9,567 nucleotides of DNA from Actinomycetes bacterium (GCA_021823045.1 JAKAPB010000041.1:1-9567); one strand, 5' to 3'. Shown: positions 1 to 6,348, numbered from the stretch's first letter. The notes: generated by a model from the letters alone, not told the origin. Program-made: numbers and translations.

Positions 1-20
1 CGATGCTGAAAGGGGCAGAG

Positions 21-965
21 ATGCCACATAGGCTCACGCTACTCGAGCGGGTACGGGGTGAGGTGAGTCGCTCTCGTCACGTTCCGATGCTGGCGATAGC
101 CGGTGATAGCGCTTCGGGGAAAACCACGCTAACTAGGGGGCTCGTCGAGGCTCTCGGATCTGATCAGATCACTTCGATGTGCACCGACGACTACCACCGA
201 TACGACAGGTCCGAGAGGAAGGAACTCCCCTTCACCGCCTTACATCCCGAGTGCAACTACCTAGACATCATGGAACAGCACCTCCAGCTCCTCACCCTTG
301 GACAGCCAATCCTGAAACCCGTCTATAGCCACTCGCACGGGACCTTAGATCGTCCGACCTTGCTGACTCCGAGTGACTTCGTTATCGTAGAGGGCCTCTT
401 CCCCCTCTACTCAAAGCTCTCCAGGGCCTGCTTTGACGTGACTGTTTTCCTCGATCCACCCGAAGATGTGAGGCGTACGTGGAAAATAAAGAGGGATACC
501 ACCCAGCGCGGATATACAAAAGAGCAGGTAATTCAGGACCTAGATCGGAGGGAACCCGAGTCTCAGGCCTATATTCGTCCCCAACGTGCCCACGCCGACA
601 TAGTCATTCGCTTCAAGCCAGCGAGCAATGAGGACGGCTCTCAAACGATGAATGCCGAGATCCTCCTTCGGCCCACCATTGCCCACCCCGACCTCACCGA
701 CGTCTTAGGTAGTGACACCCGAGAGGCAATTCACCTAAAGCTAATTCGCGACGATGACGGAAAGCCGGTCGACGCCCTTCACGTCCATGGTGGGGCTAGG
801 AGTGAACTCTCCAAGAGCGTCGAAGAGGTAATCTGGCGCCACTTGGGGCTAGATCAGCCCGTACCGGCGGCGATAGGACAGATCTCTCCCGGGGTGAGGA
901 GCGAGCCGCTAGCCATAGCACAGCTTGTCCTCCTCTACCACCTGATCACCGCTGCCACCTCCTGA
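21..965 (+). CDS. prk: Phosphoribulokinase (Calvin-Benson cycle kinase)
   Basis: The predicted enzyme phosphorylates ribulose 5-phosphate with ATP to give ribulose 1,5-bisphosphate, the RuBisCO substrate, in the cytosol. Counting from the ATG at 21 (314 aa), a Walker A P-loop GDSASGKTT lies at about residues 28-36. It is followed by the family blocks CTDDYHRYDR (about 54-63), HPECNYLDIM (75-84), KPVYSH (99-104), the Walker B-like VIVEGL (121-126) and WKIKRD (154-159). The C-terminus SEPLAIAQLVLLYHLITA resembles actinobacterial phosphoribulokinases, so the protein looks full length. I prefer ATG 21 because AAAGGGG (9-15) sits just upstream. An in-frame ATG at 3 would add six residues, and a still earlier start outside the window cannot be excluded. 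The P-loop cysteine of plant and cyanobacterial enzymes is a serine here, so classical thioredoxin control through that residue is unlikely. No RuBisCO or other Calvin gene is in view. A uridine-kinase relative is the alternative, but the C-terminal match argues against it. Confidence 0.88.
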   Translation: MPHRLTLLERVRGEVSRSRHVPMLAIAGDSASGKTTLTRGLVEALGSDQITSMCTDDYHRYDRSERKELPFTALHPECNYLDIMEQHLQLLTLGQPILKPVYSHSHGTLDRPTLLTPSDFVIVEGLFPLYSKLSRACFDVTVFLDPPEDVRRTWKIKRDTTQRGYTKEQVIQDLDRREPESQAYIRPQRAHADIVIRFKPASNEDGSQTMNAEILLRPTIAHPDLTDVLGSDTREAIHLKLIRDDDGKPVDALHVHGGARSELSKSVEEVIWRHLGLDQPVPAAIGQISPGVRSEPLAIAQLVLLYHLITAATS

Positions 966-1088
966 AGTGTCCGCTTGGCGGAATCTCCCGGATTAGCCAG
1001 TGGGGGGCGTTATGTCGAGTGGATTTTCGGGCAAGCTGCCCTGCAGGGCCAGGCATCGAAAGCTTCACAAAAGCTAGACTGCCCTCTT

Positions 1089-1538
1089 ATGGGGATTTTG
1101 GATACCTTGGAATTTCTCCTCGGCAATTGGCGGGTCGATCGTCGTATCCAGGATCACGTCTTAGAGTCGGACGGCCACTTCCAAGGGACAGCGTCAATTT
1201 CTGCCTGGGAGTCACTAAGCGACTACGACACTCTGGTTAGGGCGACGATGAGTGAAGCCGGTGAGCTGCGCTTCGGGGCTTACAACGGAACAGCGACGAG
1301 GCGACTCGAACTGAGTCGCCTCGAACGTTTTGCCGTGGTGTCGGTAACATTTTCTGACGGAAGGCCCTTCGTCGACCTCGACCTCAGGAGAGGGACATGG
1401 CAAAGCGGGCACGTCTGTGGAAATGACAACTACCAAATCATCACTACGGTGCTATCCGATGACTCTTTCGAGGAGAGGTGGCAGGTAACTGGAGCTGCTA
1501 AGCGATACGACACAGTCACAAACTTCGTCCGATACTGA
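1089..1538 (+). CDS. DUF6314 family protein, small, function unknown
   Basis: This 149-residue protein matches the pattern I remember for DUF6314. It has LEFLLGNWRVDRRIQD near the N-terminus, a central TFSDGRPFVDLDLR block (about 88-101), then CGNDNY (about 110-115) and WQVTGAAKRYDTVT near the end. The run of short beta-strand-like segments would suit a small lipocalin-like barrel, but that is inference and no activity is known to me. I chose ATG 1089 because the family domain begins about eight residues after it. A TTG at 975 would give 187 aa, but the extra 38 residues look unlike the family. Neither start has a convincing ribosome binding site. The gene follows the phosphoribulokinase on the same strand after about 120 bp, so co-transcription is possible. 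The coding sequence contains a perfect 11-bp hairpin at 1297-1323. Confidence 0.72.
   Translation: MGILDTLEFLLGNWRVDRRIQDHVLESDGHFQGTASISAWESLSDYDTLVRATMSEAGELRFGAYNGTATRRLELSRLERFAVVSVTFSDGRPFVDLDLRRGTWQSGHVCGNDNYQIITTVLSDDSFEERWQVTGAAKRYDTVTNFVRY
1297..1323. repeat. Perfect 11-bp inverted repeat inside the DUF6314 gene
   Basis: CGAGGCGACTC (1297-1307) and its exact reverse complement GAGTCGCCTCG (1313-1323) are separated by a 5-nt loop GAACT. The flanking bases 1296 and 1324 do not pair. It encodes the residues RRLELSRLE, so part of the symmetry may simply follow from the repeated Arg-Leu-Glu codons. Confidence 0.8.
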
Positions 1539-1600
1539 ATTTCCGTCGACAAGACTCTTCCGCTGAAAAGACTCTTCCGCTGACAAGACTCTTCCCTCGG
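1534..1600. repeat. 17-bp tandem repeat, about three copies plus a degenerate one
   Basis: The unit AAGACTCTTCCGCTGAC recurs with a 17-bp period. Copies are at 1551-1567 (one mismatch), 1568-1584 (exact) and 1585-1600 (the 3' end diverges to CCTCGG). The bases before them, TTCCGTCGAC at 1541-1550, look like the end of a decayed fourth copy that overlaps the stop codon region of the DUF6314 gene. The array lies between two converging genes. Each unit contains the near-palindrome AAGACTCTT, but no hairpin with a T-run typical of an intrinsic terminator is apparent. Confidence 0.9.
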
Positions 1601-1649
1601 CAGGAGTGTCGATAGGCCCAAGGCGAACAGACTTCGATTGCTGCCGAGG
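1595..1649. terminator. Possible bidirectional hairpin between convergent genes
   Basis: CCTCGGCAG (1595-1603) and its exact reverse complement CTGCCGAGG (1641-1649) could pair across a 37-nt loop. The position, between the 3' ends of the DUF6314 gene and the diguanylate cyclase gene, suits a structure at the end of both transcripts. The long loop and the lack of a clear T-run on either side make a classical intrinsic terminator doubtful. The left arm overlaps the last tandem-repeat copy. Confidence 0.35.
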
Positions 1650-1681
1650 CGGTCCCTCCAGAGACACCGAAGTTTATGGCG

Positions 1682-3466
1682 TTAGTTCGGGTCCAACTCG
1701 GAGGGTTTGGGAGCCCGAGGATCGTTGGAGGTGCTCTTTCTCTGGAGCTTGCACCGATACATATCTATGTCGGCGCGATCAAGGATCAGGTCAGTGTCGT
1801 CCGATGATCCAGACGACTTGGCGAAACCTATGCTCGCCCCGACCCTGACACTCACGTCGGATAGCTGAAAAATCGATCCAAAGGCACTGCTCAGTCGGTC
1901 AACCATATCGGAACTCTGTCGGTCACTAAACTTTCCGATGCTGATAACCACAAATTCATCCCCGCCGAGTCGCCCCACGAAGTCGGTCTCCCTAACCTTT
2001 GAGGTGAGTCTCTTTGCAACCTGCCTCAACAGATCATCGCCAATCGCGTGGCCGTAATTATCATTGACCGCCTTGAAACCGTCGAGGTCTACAAAAAAGA
2101 CCCCAATTTCTAGATTTGATCCTCGAGCACGACCCAACATCGAAGAGAGTTGCCTATGGATCTCAAGTCGGTTTGGAAGTCCTGTCAGGCTGTCGTGACT
2201 TGCGAGGCGGGAGAGCTCACGCTGGGTCTGTTTTAGATCGTTTACGTCTACGAACATCATCAGTAACGATGCCTCACCAGATGCGGAAACCATCACCTCG
2301 GCATGGAGCAGGGTCCATATCGGTTCACCTTTGACCCTTCGCAGTTCGACCTCTGACCTTACCCTCAATCCATTCCTCGGCGTCAGAGATCCAAATTCTA
2401 GGGCATTGAGATGGGTCGAGTCGATGTGGTCATAGATGTTGAGCAGGGAGAGTTGCGAGGCGTCGACGACTCCGAGCATCGACACTAACCTAGAGTTCGC
2501 GAAGATCGTCTCTCCGCTCCAAGATACATGCCATATGCCTTCACCAGCCAGTTCGACGATACTTCGATAGCGGTGTTCCGATTCGGCGAGTTCGTTTTCG
2601 AACTCTATGCGCTCGGTTCGATCTCGGGCGGCAAGTACGTAGCCAACCTGACTAGCTCCGTCAAAGCGACCTCCGACTAGCTCGACCCAAACAAAACCCT
2701 GGTCGGCGAGTCCATTGCCCACCTGGATCCGAAACTGTTCCGAACTCGTCGCCTTGCCACCCTTCAGCGCAGAAAACCATGAGTCAAAGTTCTCCCAATC
2801 CAATGGGTCAAAAAGCGACTTAACGTTGATGCCTACCAGCTTTTTAGGATCCTTGCCGATGCGATTCAGCGAGTTAGATGCCCAGGTGATCTCGCCTCCG
2901 GCATCAAGCTGGACTAAGAAGTCATGTACCGCCCGGCTCGAGGCCTCCATCACCGCACTCTGTTCTTTGTGCCTAGCTTCTAAGTCGCTTAACTCGCCAC
3001 TTAGGGCCAGTCTCTCGATGTTCGACTTGAGTTGACTCTTGAAAAACTCGAGCCTCTTCGGATCCTTCGCAGGATCGTCTCCCATTCCTCCTACAACAAC
3101 CAATCCCAGAAGTCGCTTATCGGTATGGGAGGTTATAGTAACCCGCTGCTCCCAACTGCATTGTGTTCCGAGGAGGAGCGGAATGAGCGATGACTGATTT
3201 TCACCGTCACCAATAGTGTCTATCCAGTCCGCTTCAAAGTTTTCCCGGTCCACCAACAGGGCGCTAAAGGTGGCACTCGACAACTCGATTGGATCAAAAA
3301 CCGGGGTGGGGTTGGCCTTGGTGACAAAAACAAGGATCACCCCGAGGGCAAAATCGAAGCCGGCATATCGCGCCGACTCTAACCAAGGTGCAACCGCACT
3401 CACCTTGGTTAGCTCGGACCCAGATATCGCCCACTCGTAAAGGTCAGCTGGCCGAGCTTCCCTCAT
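1682..3466 (-). CDS. Diguanylate cyclase, N-terminal sensor-PAS-PAS-GGDEF
   Basis: The predicted protein (594 aa) converts two GTP to cyclic di-GMP. Domains in order are an N-terminal region (about 1-155) that I would only call GAF-like, a likely coiled coil (about 137-178), PAS 1 (about 175-285), PAS 2 (about 296-412) and a GGDEF domain (about 415-575). The GGDEF domain opens with LASHDSLTGLPNR, continues with FFVDLDGFKAVNDNYGH, and keeps an intact GGDEF at 501-505. The RETD at 492-495, five residues before it, is a complete I-site, so product inhibition is expected. There is no EAL or HD-GYP domain and no membrane helix, so I infer a cytosolic, probably ligand-gated enzyme. The ATG at 3466 is preceded by AGGGG 9 nt upstream. 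The gene lies 285 bp downstream of etfA on the same strand and converges with the DUF6314 gene. Confidence 0.92.
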   Translation of the reverse strand: MREARPADLYEWAISGSELTKVSAVAPWLESARYAGFDFALGVILVFVTKANPTPVFDPIELSSATFSALLVDRENFEADWIDTIGDGENQSSLIPLLLGTQCSWEQRVTITSHTDKRLLGLVVVGGMGDDPAKDPKRLEFFKSQLKSNIERLALSGELSDLEARHKEQSAVMEASSRAVHDFLVQLDAGGEITWASNSLNRIGKDPKKLVGINVKSLFDPLDWENFDSWFSALKGGKATSSEQFRIQVGNGLADQGFVWVELVGGRFDGASQVGYVLAARDRTERIEFENELAESEHRYRSIVELAGEGIWHVSWSGETIFANSRLVSMLGVVDASQLSLLNIYDHIDSTHLNALEFGSLTPRNGLRVRSEVELRRVKGEPIWTLLHAEVMVSASGEASLLMMFVDVNDLKQTQRELSRLASHDSLTGLPNRLEIHRQLSSMLGRARGSNLEIGVFFVDLDGFKAVNDNYGHAIGDDLLRQVAKRLTSKVRETDFVGRLGGDEFVVISIGKFSDRQSSDMVDRLSSAFGSIFQLSDVSVRVGASIGFAKSSGSSDDTDLILDRADIDMYRCKLQRKSTSNDPRAPKPSELDPN

Positions 3467-3751
3467 AGACCCGCACCCCTAGCACACAGCACGAATTACG
3501 GGGCTAAAACCGCCCATGGTCCTAGCACCCCATCGACCCCAAACTGAAAAGAAGCCCCTACAAGGACCCTGCAAAATGCGAAGGACCTATATATCTATCG
3601 GAAGGGTGAAAATACCACTTTACTACTTAGCGCGATAACTTTTTTGATATGGCAGAGCCAAATAAGGTTTCGAATCGATCTTTTTGCTACTCTGGCGGGA
3701 TCCAACCCACGAAAACGACTCAAAATGCGAATCGAAAATCAAATAGGAGGC
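3467..3751. other. 285-bp intergenic region upstream of the diguanylate cyclase gene
   Basis: No gene is visible here. Reading with the - strand genes, it begins with a weak GAGG-CCTA-CCTC hairpin (3747-3758) that overlaps the etfA stop codon and is followed by T-rich bases, which could be a poor terminator. An AT-rich core lies at about 3587-3650, including a TATATA-like -10 candidate at 3587-3596 without a convincing -35. The leader of the cyclase gene follows. Small direct repeats are present: CAAAATGCGAA at 3572-3582 and 3721-3731, AAGGACC at 3562-3568 and 3581-3587, and CCTAGCAC at 3478-3485 and 3521-3528. Any promoter for the cyclase gene should lie here, but I cannot place it firmly. 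I do not see the conserved core of a c-di-GMP riboswitch. Confidence 0.4.
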
Positions 3752-4720
3752 CTACCTCGTCTTTATGGCCTCAATGAGCTTGGGAACGACCTTTGACGCA
3801 TCGCCGACGATACCGAAGTCGCAGACCTGAAAGATCGGGGCCTCCTTATCCTTATTTATAGCGACGATGTTCTTCGACCCCTTCATCCCCACCATGTGCT
3901 GGGTAGCTCCGGAGATGCCAACTGCGATATAGAGGTTGGGTTTGACCGTCTTGCCAGTCTGGCCGACCTGGTAGGAATAGGGGACCCATCCTGCGTCGAC
4001 AATGGCCCTCGATGCTCCGGGTGCACCATTGAGAAGGGTGGCTAACTCCTCTACCAGCTGGTATTTATCTGGCTGTCCTAGTCCACGTCCGCCTGAAACC
4101 ACAACTGGTGCCTCATCCAACTTGGGACCACTGCGCTCCTCGGCGTGTGAAGCCGTTACCTTCGCTCCGTCGGTAGGTCCTAAATCAGCAACCTTGGCGG
4201 ATACAACTTCGCAACTCGCCGACCTCGTCGCTTCGGGTGCAAAAGATTTTGCCCTAATGACGAAGATCTGTGGACCAGATCCTTCAAACTTTGAGGTCAC
4301 GATCACCTCTCCGCCAAAGATCGCGTGCTCAGCACTCAGTCCCGGCCCGTCGGAGACAAGGTTGACCACGTTGGTTATCACCCCAACCGAAAGCCTCGCC
4401 GAAAGCCTCGCCGCTGCGTCGCGGCCATCGTAACTGGCTGCGAAGAAGATGGCCTCGGGAGGAGTATTCCCTGACATCTCCTCGGCCATAGCCGCAGCTA
4501 CCTTTGGACCGGGCAACGATCCCGCTAAGGAACCTATGTCGTATAGCTTCGATACTCCAAAAGCGCCGAGTGCGTCTTGGTATTGCGCTACCCCTTCGCC
4601 CCAGGCGAAGGCCTCGACCGTATCGGCAAAGGTACTCGCTGCGCTGATGAGCTCGAGTGTCGTAGTCGTCGGCTTGGCTTCCGCAAACTCGGCCAACACC
4701 CAAATTTTCCCTAGAGACAC
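3752..4720 (-). CDS. etfA: Electron transfer flavoprotein alpha subunit (EtfA/FixB)
   Basis: EtfA (322 aa) binds FAD and, with EtfB, accepts electrons from acyl-CoA and related dehydrogenases and passes them to the quinone pool through ETF-quinone oxidoreductase. The N-terminal domain starts KIWVLAEF. The C-terminal FAD domain (about 205-315) shows VVSGGRGLG (207-215), the QVGQTGK flavin loop (251-257) and the family signature [13 protein letters not shown] (263-275), ending near VAINKD and FGIVGD. Length is normal for the family. The start is GTG (4718-4720), supported by GAAGGGG 7 nt upstream. It sits 81 nt downstream of etfB, a long gap filled mostly by a tandem repeat. Residues ARLSARLS at 104-111 are encoded by a perfect 12-bp tandem duplication (4387-4410). 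A housekeeping ETF is more likely than a nitrogen-fixation or bifurcating one, but this is inference. Confidence 0.95.
   Translation of the reverse strand: MSLGKIWVLAEFAEAKPTTTTLELISAASTFADTVEAFAWGEGVAQYQDALGAFGVSKLYDIGSLAGSLPGPKVAAAMAEEMSGNTPPEAIFFAASYDGRDAAARLSARLSVGVITNVVNLVSDGPGLSAEHAIFGGEVIVTSKFEGSGPQIFVIRAKSFAPEATRSASCEVVSAKVADLGPTDGAKVTASHAEERSGPKLDEAPVVVSGGRGLGQPDKYQLVEELATLLNGAPGASRAIVDAGWVPYSYQVGQTGKTVKPNLYIAVGISGATQHMVGMKGSKNIVAINKDKEAPIFQVCDFGIVGDASKVVPKLIEAIKTR
4387..4410. repeat. 12-bp perfect tandem duplication inside etfA
   Basis: CCGAAAGCCTCG occurs twice head to tail (4387-4398 and 4399-4410). It preserves the reading frame and encodes a repeated Ala-Arg-Leu-Ser. EtfA proteins usually have a similar Ala/Arg/Leu-rich helix here, so this may be sequence convergence rather than a recent insertion. 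Confidence 0.7.
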
Positions 4721-4727
4721 TTAAAAT

Positions 4728-4734
4728 CCCCTTC
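4728..4734 (-). promoter_or_regulatory. Ribosome binding site deciding the etfA GTG start
   Basis: On the - strand GAAGGGG lies 7 nt before the GTG at 4718-4720. It is the best Shine-Dalgarno-like site near this start and sits just beyond the tandem repeat. Confidence 0.7.
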
Positions 4735-4743
4735 TTTTTGAAT

Positions 4744-4800
4744 CTTTCTATAAACCAAGAAGCTTTCTATAATCCAGGAAGCTTTCTACAAATCGAGTAG
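4744..4800. repeat. Three 19-bp tandem repeats in the etfB-etfA gap
   Basis: Three contiguous 19-bp copies are present: CTTTCTATAAACCAAGAAG (4744-4762), CTTTCTATAATCCAGGAAG (4763-4781) and the more diverged CTTTCTACAAATCGAGTAG (4782-4800). The array stops one base before the etfB stop codon (4802-4804). On the other side it ends about ten bases before the etfA ribosome binding site. On the mRNA strand each copy begins CTTC or CTAC and ends GAAAG. It therefore occupies most of the 81-nt intercistronic space. No protein or hairpin-type terminator explains it. Confidence 0.92.
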
Positions 4801-4801
4801 C

Positions 4802-5578
4802 TCAGATGACCTTAAGTTGCTCCAGGTAAGCTACGAGCTGACCAACTGCATCGTCATTATCCTCGATGATCGTTCCTACCTGACGAGCCTCTGCTTTTCT
4901 AACCGCAACAACTCGTTGTCCTGAATTGGCCCCGCCGACCTGACCCGATAGACCTAGGTCCGCTACCGTGAGGGTCGCTACCGGCTTTGACTTTGCGGAC
5001 ATGATTCCCTTGAAAGAGGGATAGCGGGGTTCGACAACCCCAGCGGTGACCGTTACGAGGGCCGGAAGAGGTGAGATGACCTCGTCAAATCCCGCTTCGG
5101 TCTGCCTCTCCACCTTCAGTTTTCCATCCACTACCTCGACCTTCTTGGCGAAACTCACCGAGGGAAGGCCCAACAACTCGGCGACCTGCACCGGGGTCGT
5201 CCCGGTATAGCCGTCGGTTGATTCGGTGGCGGTGATCACAAGGTCAAACTCGGTGGTCTTTATCGCCGCTGCGAGCACTTTTGCCGTCGAGAGCGCATCC
5301 GAACCGGCCAGTTCTGGATCAGAGACCAAGATACCCTTTGATGCCCCCATAGCTAGTCCGGTCCTTATCCCTGAAACCTCCCCGTTGGGTGCCATGGAGA
5401 CCAAGGTGACTTCTCCGCCGCCGGCCGAGTCAACTAGCTGTAGGGCCATCTCGACACCGAAGGTGTCCGAGTCATCCAATACGAGCTTGCCAGCCCGAAC
5501 TAGGTTGTTGGTCGATGGATCTAGCGACTGTGTCGCAGTTGGGTCGGGGATCTGCTTTACGCAAACACAGATGTTCAT
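4802..5578 (-). CDS. etfB: Electron transfer flavoprotein beta subunit (EtfB/FixA)
   Basis: EtfB (258 aa) is the AMP-binding partner of EtfA and holds the recognition surface for dehydrogenases. The N-terminus MNICVCVKQIPDP is typical. A TESTDGYTGTTP block lies at about 118-129. The ETF-beta signature spans about 157-200, with VERQTEAGF, PLPALVTV and EPRYPSFKGIM in order. Length and C-terminus (DDAVGQLVAYLEQLKVI) fit the family. The ATG at 5578 is fixed by that N-terminus. Its best Shine-Dalgarno-like site, AGGAG at 5591-5595, is 12 nt away, which is rather far. The gene follows the glycerophosphodiesterase after 47 nt and precedes etfA, the usual etfB-etfA order, so co-translation of the two subunits is likely. 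Confidence 0.95.
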   Translation of the reverse strand: MNICVCVKQIPDPTATQSLDPSTNNLVRAGKLVLDDSDTFGVEMALQLVDSAGGGEVTLVSMAPNGEVSGIRTGLAMGASKGILVSDPELAGSDALSTAKVLAAAIKTTEFDLVITATESTDGYTGTTPVQVAELLGLPSVSFAKKVEVVDGKLKVERQTEAGFDEVISPLPALVTVTAGVVEPRYPSFKGIMSAKSKPVATLTVADLGLSGQVGGANSGQRVVAVRKAEARQVGTIIEDNDDAVGQLVAYLEQLKVI

Positions 5579-5616
5579 AGCTTCGCATTACTCCTAGTTT
5601 TCACCGGACCACTTTG

Positions 5617-5632
5617 CGGCTCGGGTTAGCCG
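5617..5632 (-). other. Small GC-rich hairpin over the glycerophosphodiesterase stop codon
   Basis: CGGCT (5617-5621) and AGCCG (5628-5632) can form a 5-bp stem with a 6-nt loop that includes part of the TAA stop (5626-5628). No T-run follows in the direction of transcription, so it does not look like an efficient terminator. It could mildly separate the upstream genes from etfBA. Confidence 0.3.
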
Positions 5633-6348
5633 ACCACCCGGCGAATCTCCGCAATCTTATTCGTTATGATACCCGTTACCGGATGGTAACTTAAATCTAT
5701 AGCGCTTTTTTCGTCATCTAAAGTCCATACATTTACCTTTAGCCCGGCTTCCAAACAACGCTCCAGCGACTTACCGAGGGCCTTCCGGTAGTGGAGGTTC
5801 AGCCCGAAAAGGCCTAGCTCTTTCGCGTAGGAGATCGAGCGATCCACCGATGTCCTGTACTCCAAGAGGAGGGCTACCTTCGCCTCGGGGGCTTTGGTCT
5901 TCAGTGACTCGACTAACTTTCGATCGAAAGAGGAGAAGAGGAGCCTCTTTGAACTTACGTAGGGGCCGCACTTGGAAAGGACAGATTCGGTGAACTCCTC
6001 AACCCGCTCCAGGGGGTCCCTCTTTAGCTCGAGGTTGAGTAACATCTCTCCTGGAGAGGAGGCTAGGACCTTGTCGAGGGTGCAGATAGCTAACTTTTCT
6101 AGTTCCGCATCCTCTTCACGAGCCCTCGCCAACTGATAACCCTTTTGGACTGGGTCGTGGCTGAGAAAAACCCCTCCCTCGGCCCCTAATCTGAGGTCGA
6201 CCTCCGCTCCGTCTGCGCCACTTGAGAGGCTGGATGTAACGGCCAACAGGCTATTGGGTTTATGAATACGGTGATCGCCTCGATGGGCGAGGACAACGGG
6301 TTTGTAACGGGACCCACTTACCAGAGGGAAATCCTCAAATCCACTCAA
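5626..6348 (-). CDS. Glycerophosphodiester phosphodiesterase family protein
   Basis: This 240-aa protein belongs to the GDPD TIM-barrel family, which hydrolyses glycerophosphodiesters from phospholipid turnover to glycerol 3-phosphate and an alcohol. Visible motifs are AHRGD (21-25, catalytic His22), GAEVDLRL (47-54, metal ligands Glu49 and Asp51), LSHDP (62-66, second catalytic His64), LNLELK (104-109, metal ligand Glu107) and VNVWTLDD (205-212). The PENT-like tetrapeptide that normally follows HRG is KPNS here (30-33), so its conserved Glu is replaced by Pro31. The usual late T-D pair reads TN (229-230). There is no signal peptide, so it is probably cytosolic. The start is TTG (6346-6348), overlapping the pdtaS stop as TTGA, with GGAG 5 nt upstream. 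That spacing indicates translational coupling to pdtaS. The core active site looks intact, but the exact substrate is open. Confidence 0.88.
   Translation of the reverse strand: MSGFEDFPLVSGSRYKPVVLAHRGDHRIHKPNSLLAVTSSLSSGADGAEVDLRLGAEGGVFLSHDPVQKGYQLARAREEDAELEKLAICTLDKVLASSPGEMLLNLELKRDPLERVEEFTESVLSKCGPYVSSKRLLFSSFDRKLVESLKTKAPEAKVALLLEYRTSVDRSISYAKELGLFGLNLHYRKALGKSLERCLEAGLKVNVWTLDDEKSAIDLSYHPVTGIITNKIAEIRRVVG

Noticed and set aside
1038..1049. Perfect palindrome GCCCTGCAGGGC between phosphoribulokinase and DUF6314 genes
   Set aside because: It leaves only a 4-bp stem with a 4-nt loop and no T-run follows, so there is no good case for a terminator. As an operator it has no supporting second site.
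975..1088. N-terminal extension of the DUF6314 protein from a TTG start
   Set aside because: The 38 extra residues do not resemble the family, TTG 975 has no ribosome binding site, and an in-frame ATG sits just before the conserved domain.
1534..1600. Could the 17-bp array be a CRISPR?
   Set aside because: The units are directly adjacent with no spacers, too short for CRISPR repeats, and no cas gene is nearby. The same holds for the 19-bp array at 4744-4800.
2715..3035. Open frame of 106 codons on the + strand opposite the diguanylate cyclase gene
   Set aside because: It is antisense to the PAS-coding part of a well-supported gene and shows no domain or ribosome binding site.
3467..3751. 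c-di-GMP riboswitch in front of the cyclase gene
   Set aside because: I could not find the conserved core of the GEMM class on either strand, and no paired stems support it.
4002..4433. Open frame of 143 codons on the + strand opposite etfA
   Set aside because: It lies wholly antisense to a clearly conserved gene, has a composition expected of a shadow frame, and has no recognisable motifs.
5690..5750. Internal promoter for etfBA in an AT-rich part of the glycerophosphodiesterase gene
   Set aside because: CTATAGAT on the - strand resembles a -10 box, but no -35 element lies at a suitable distance.
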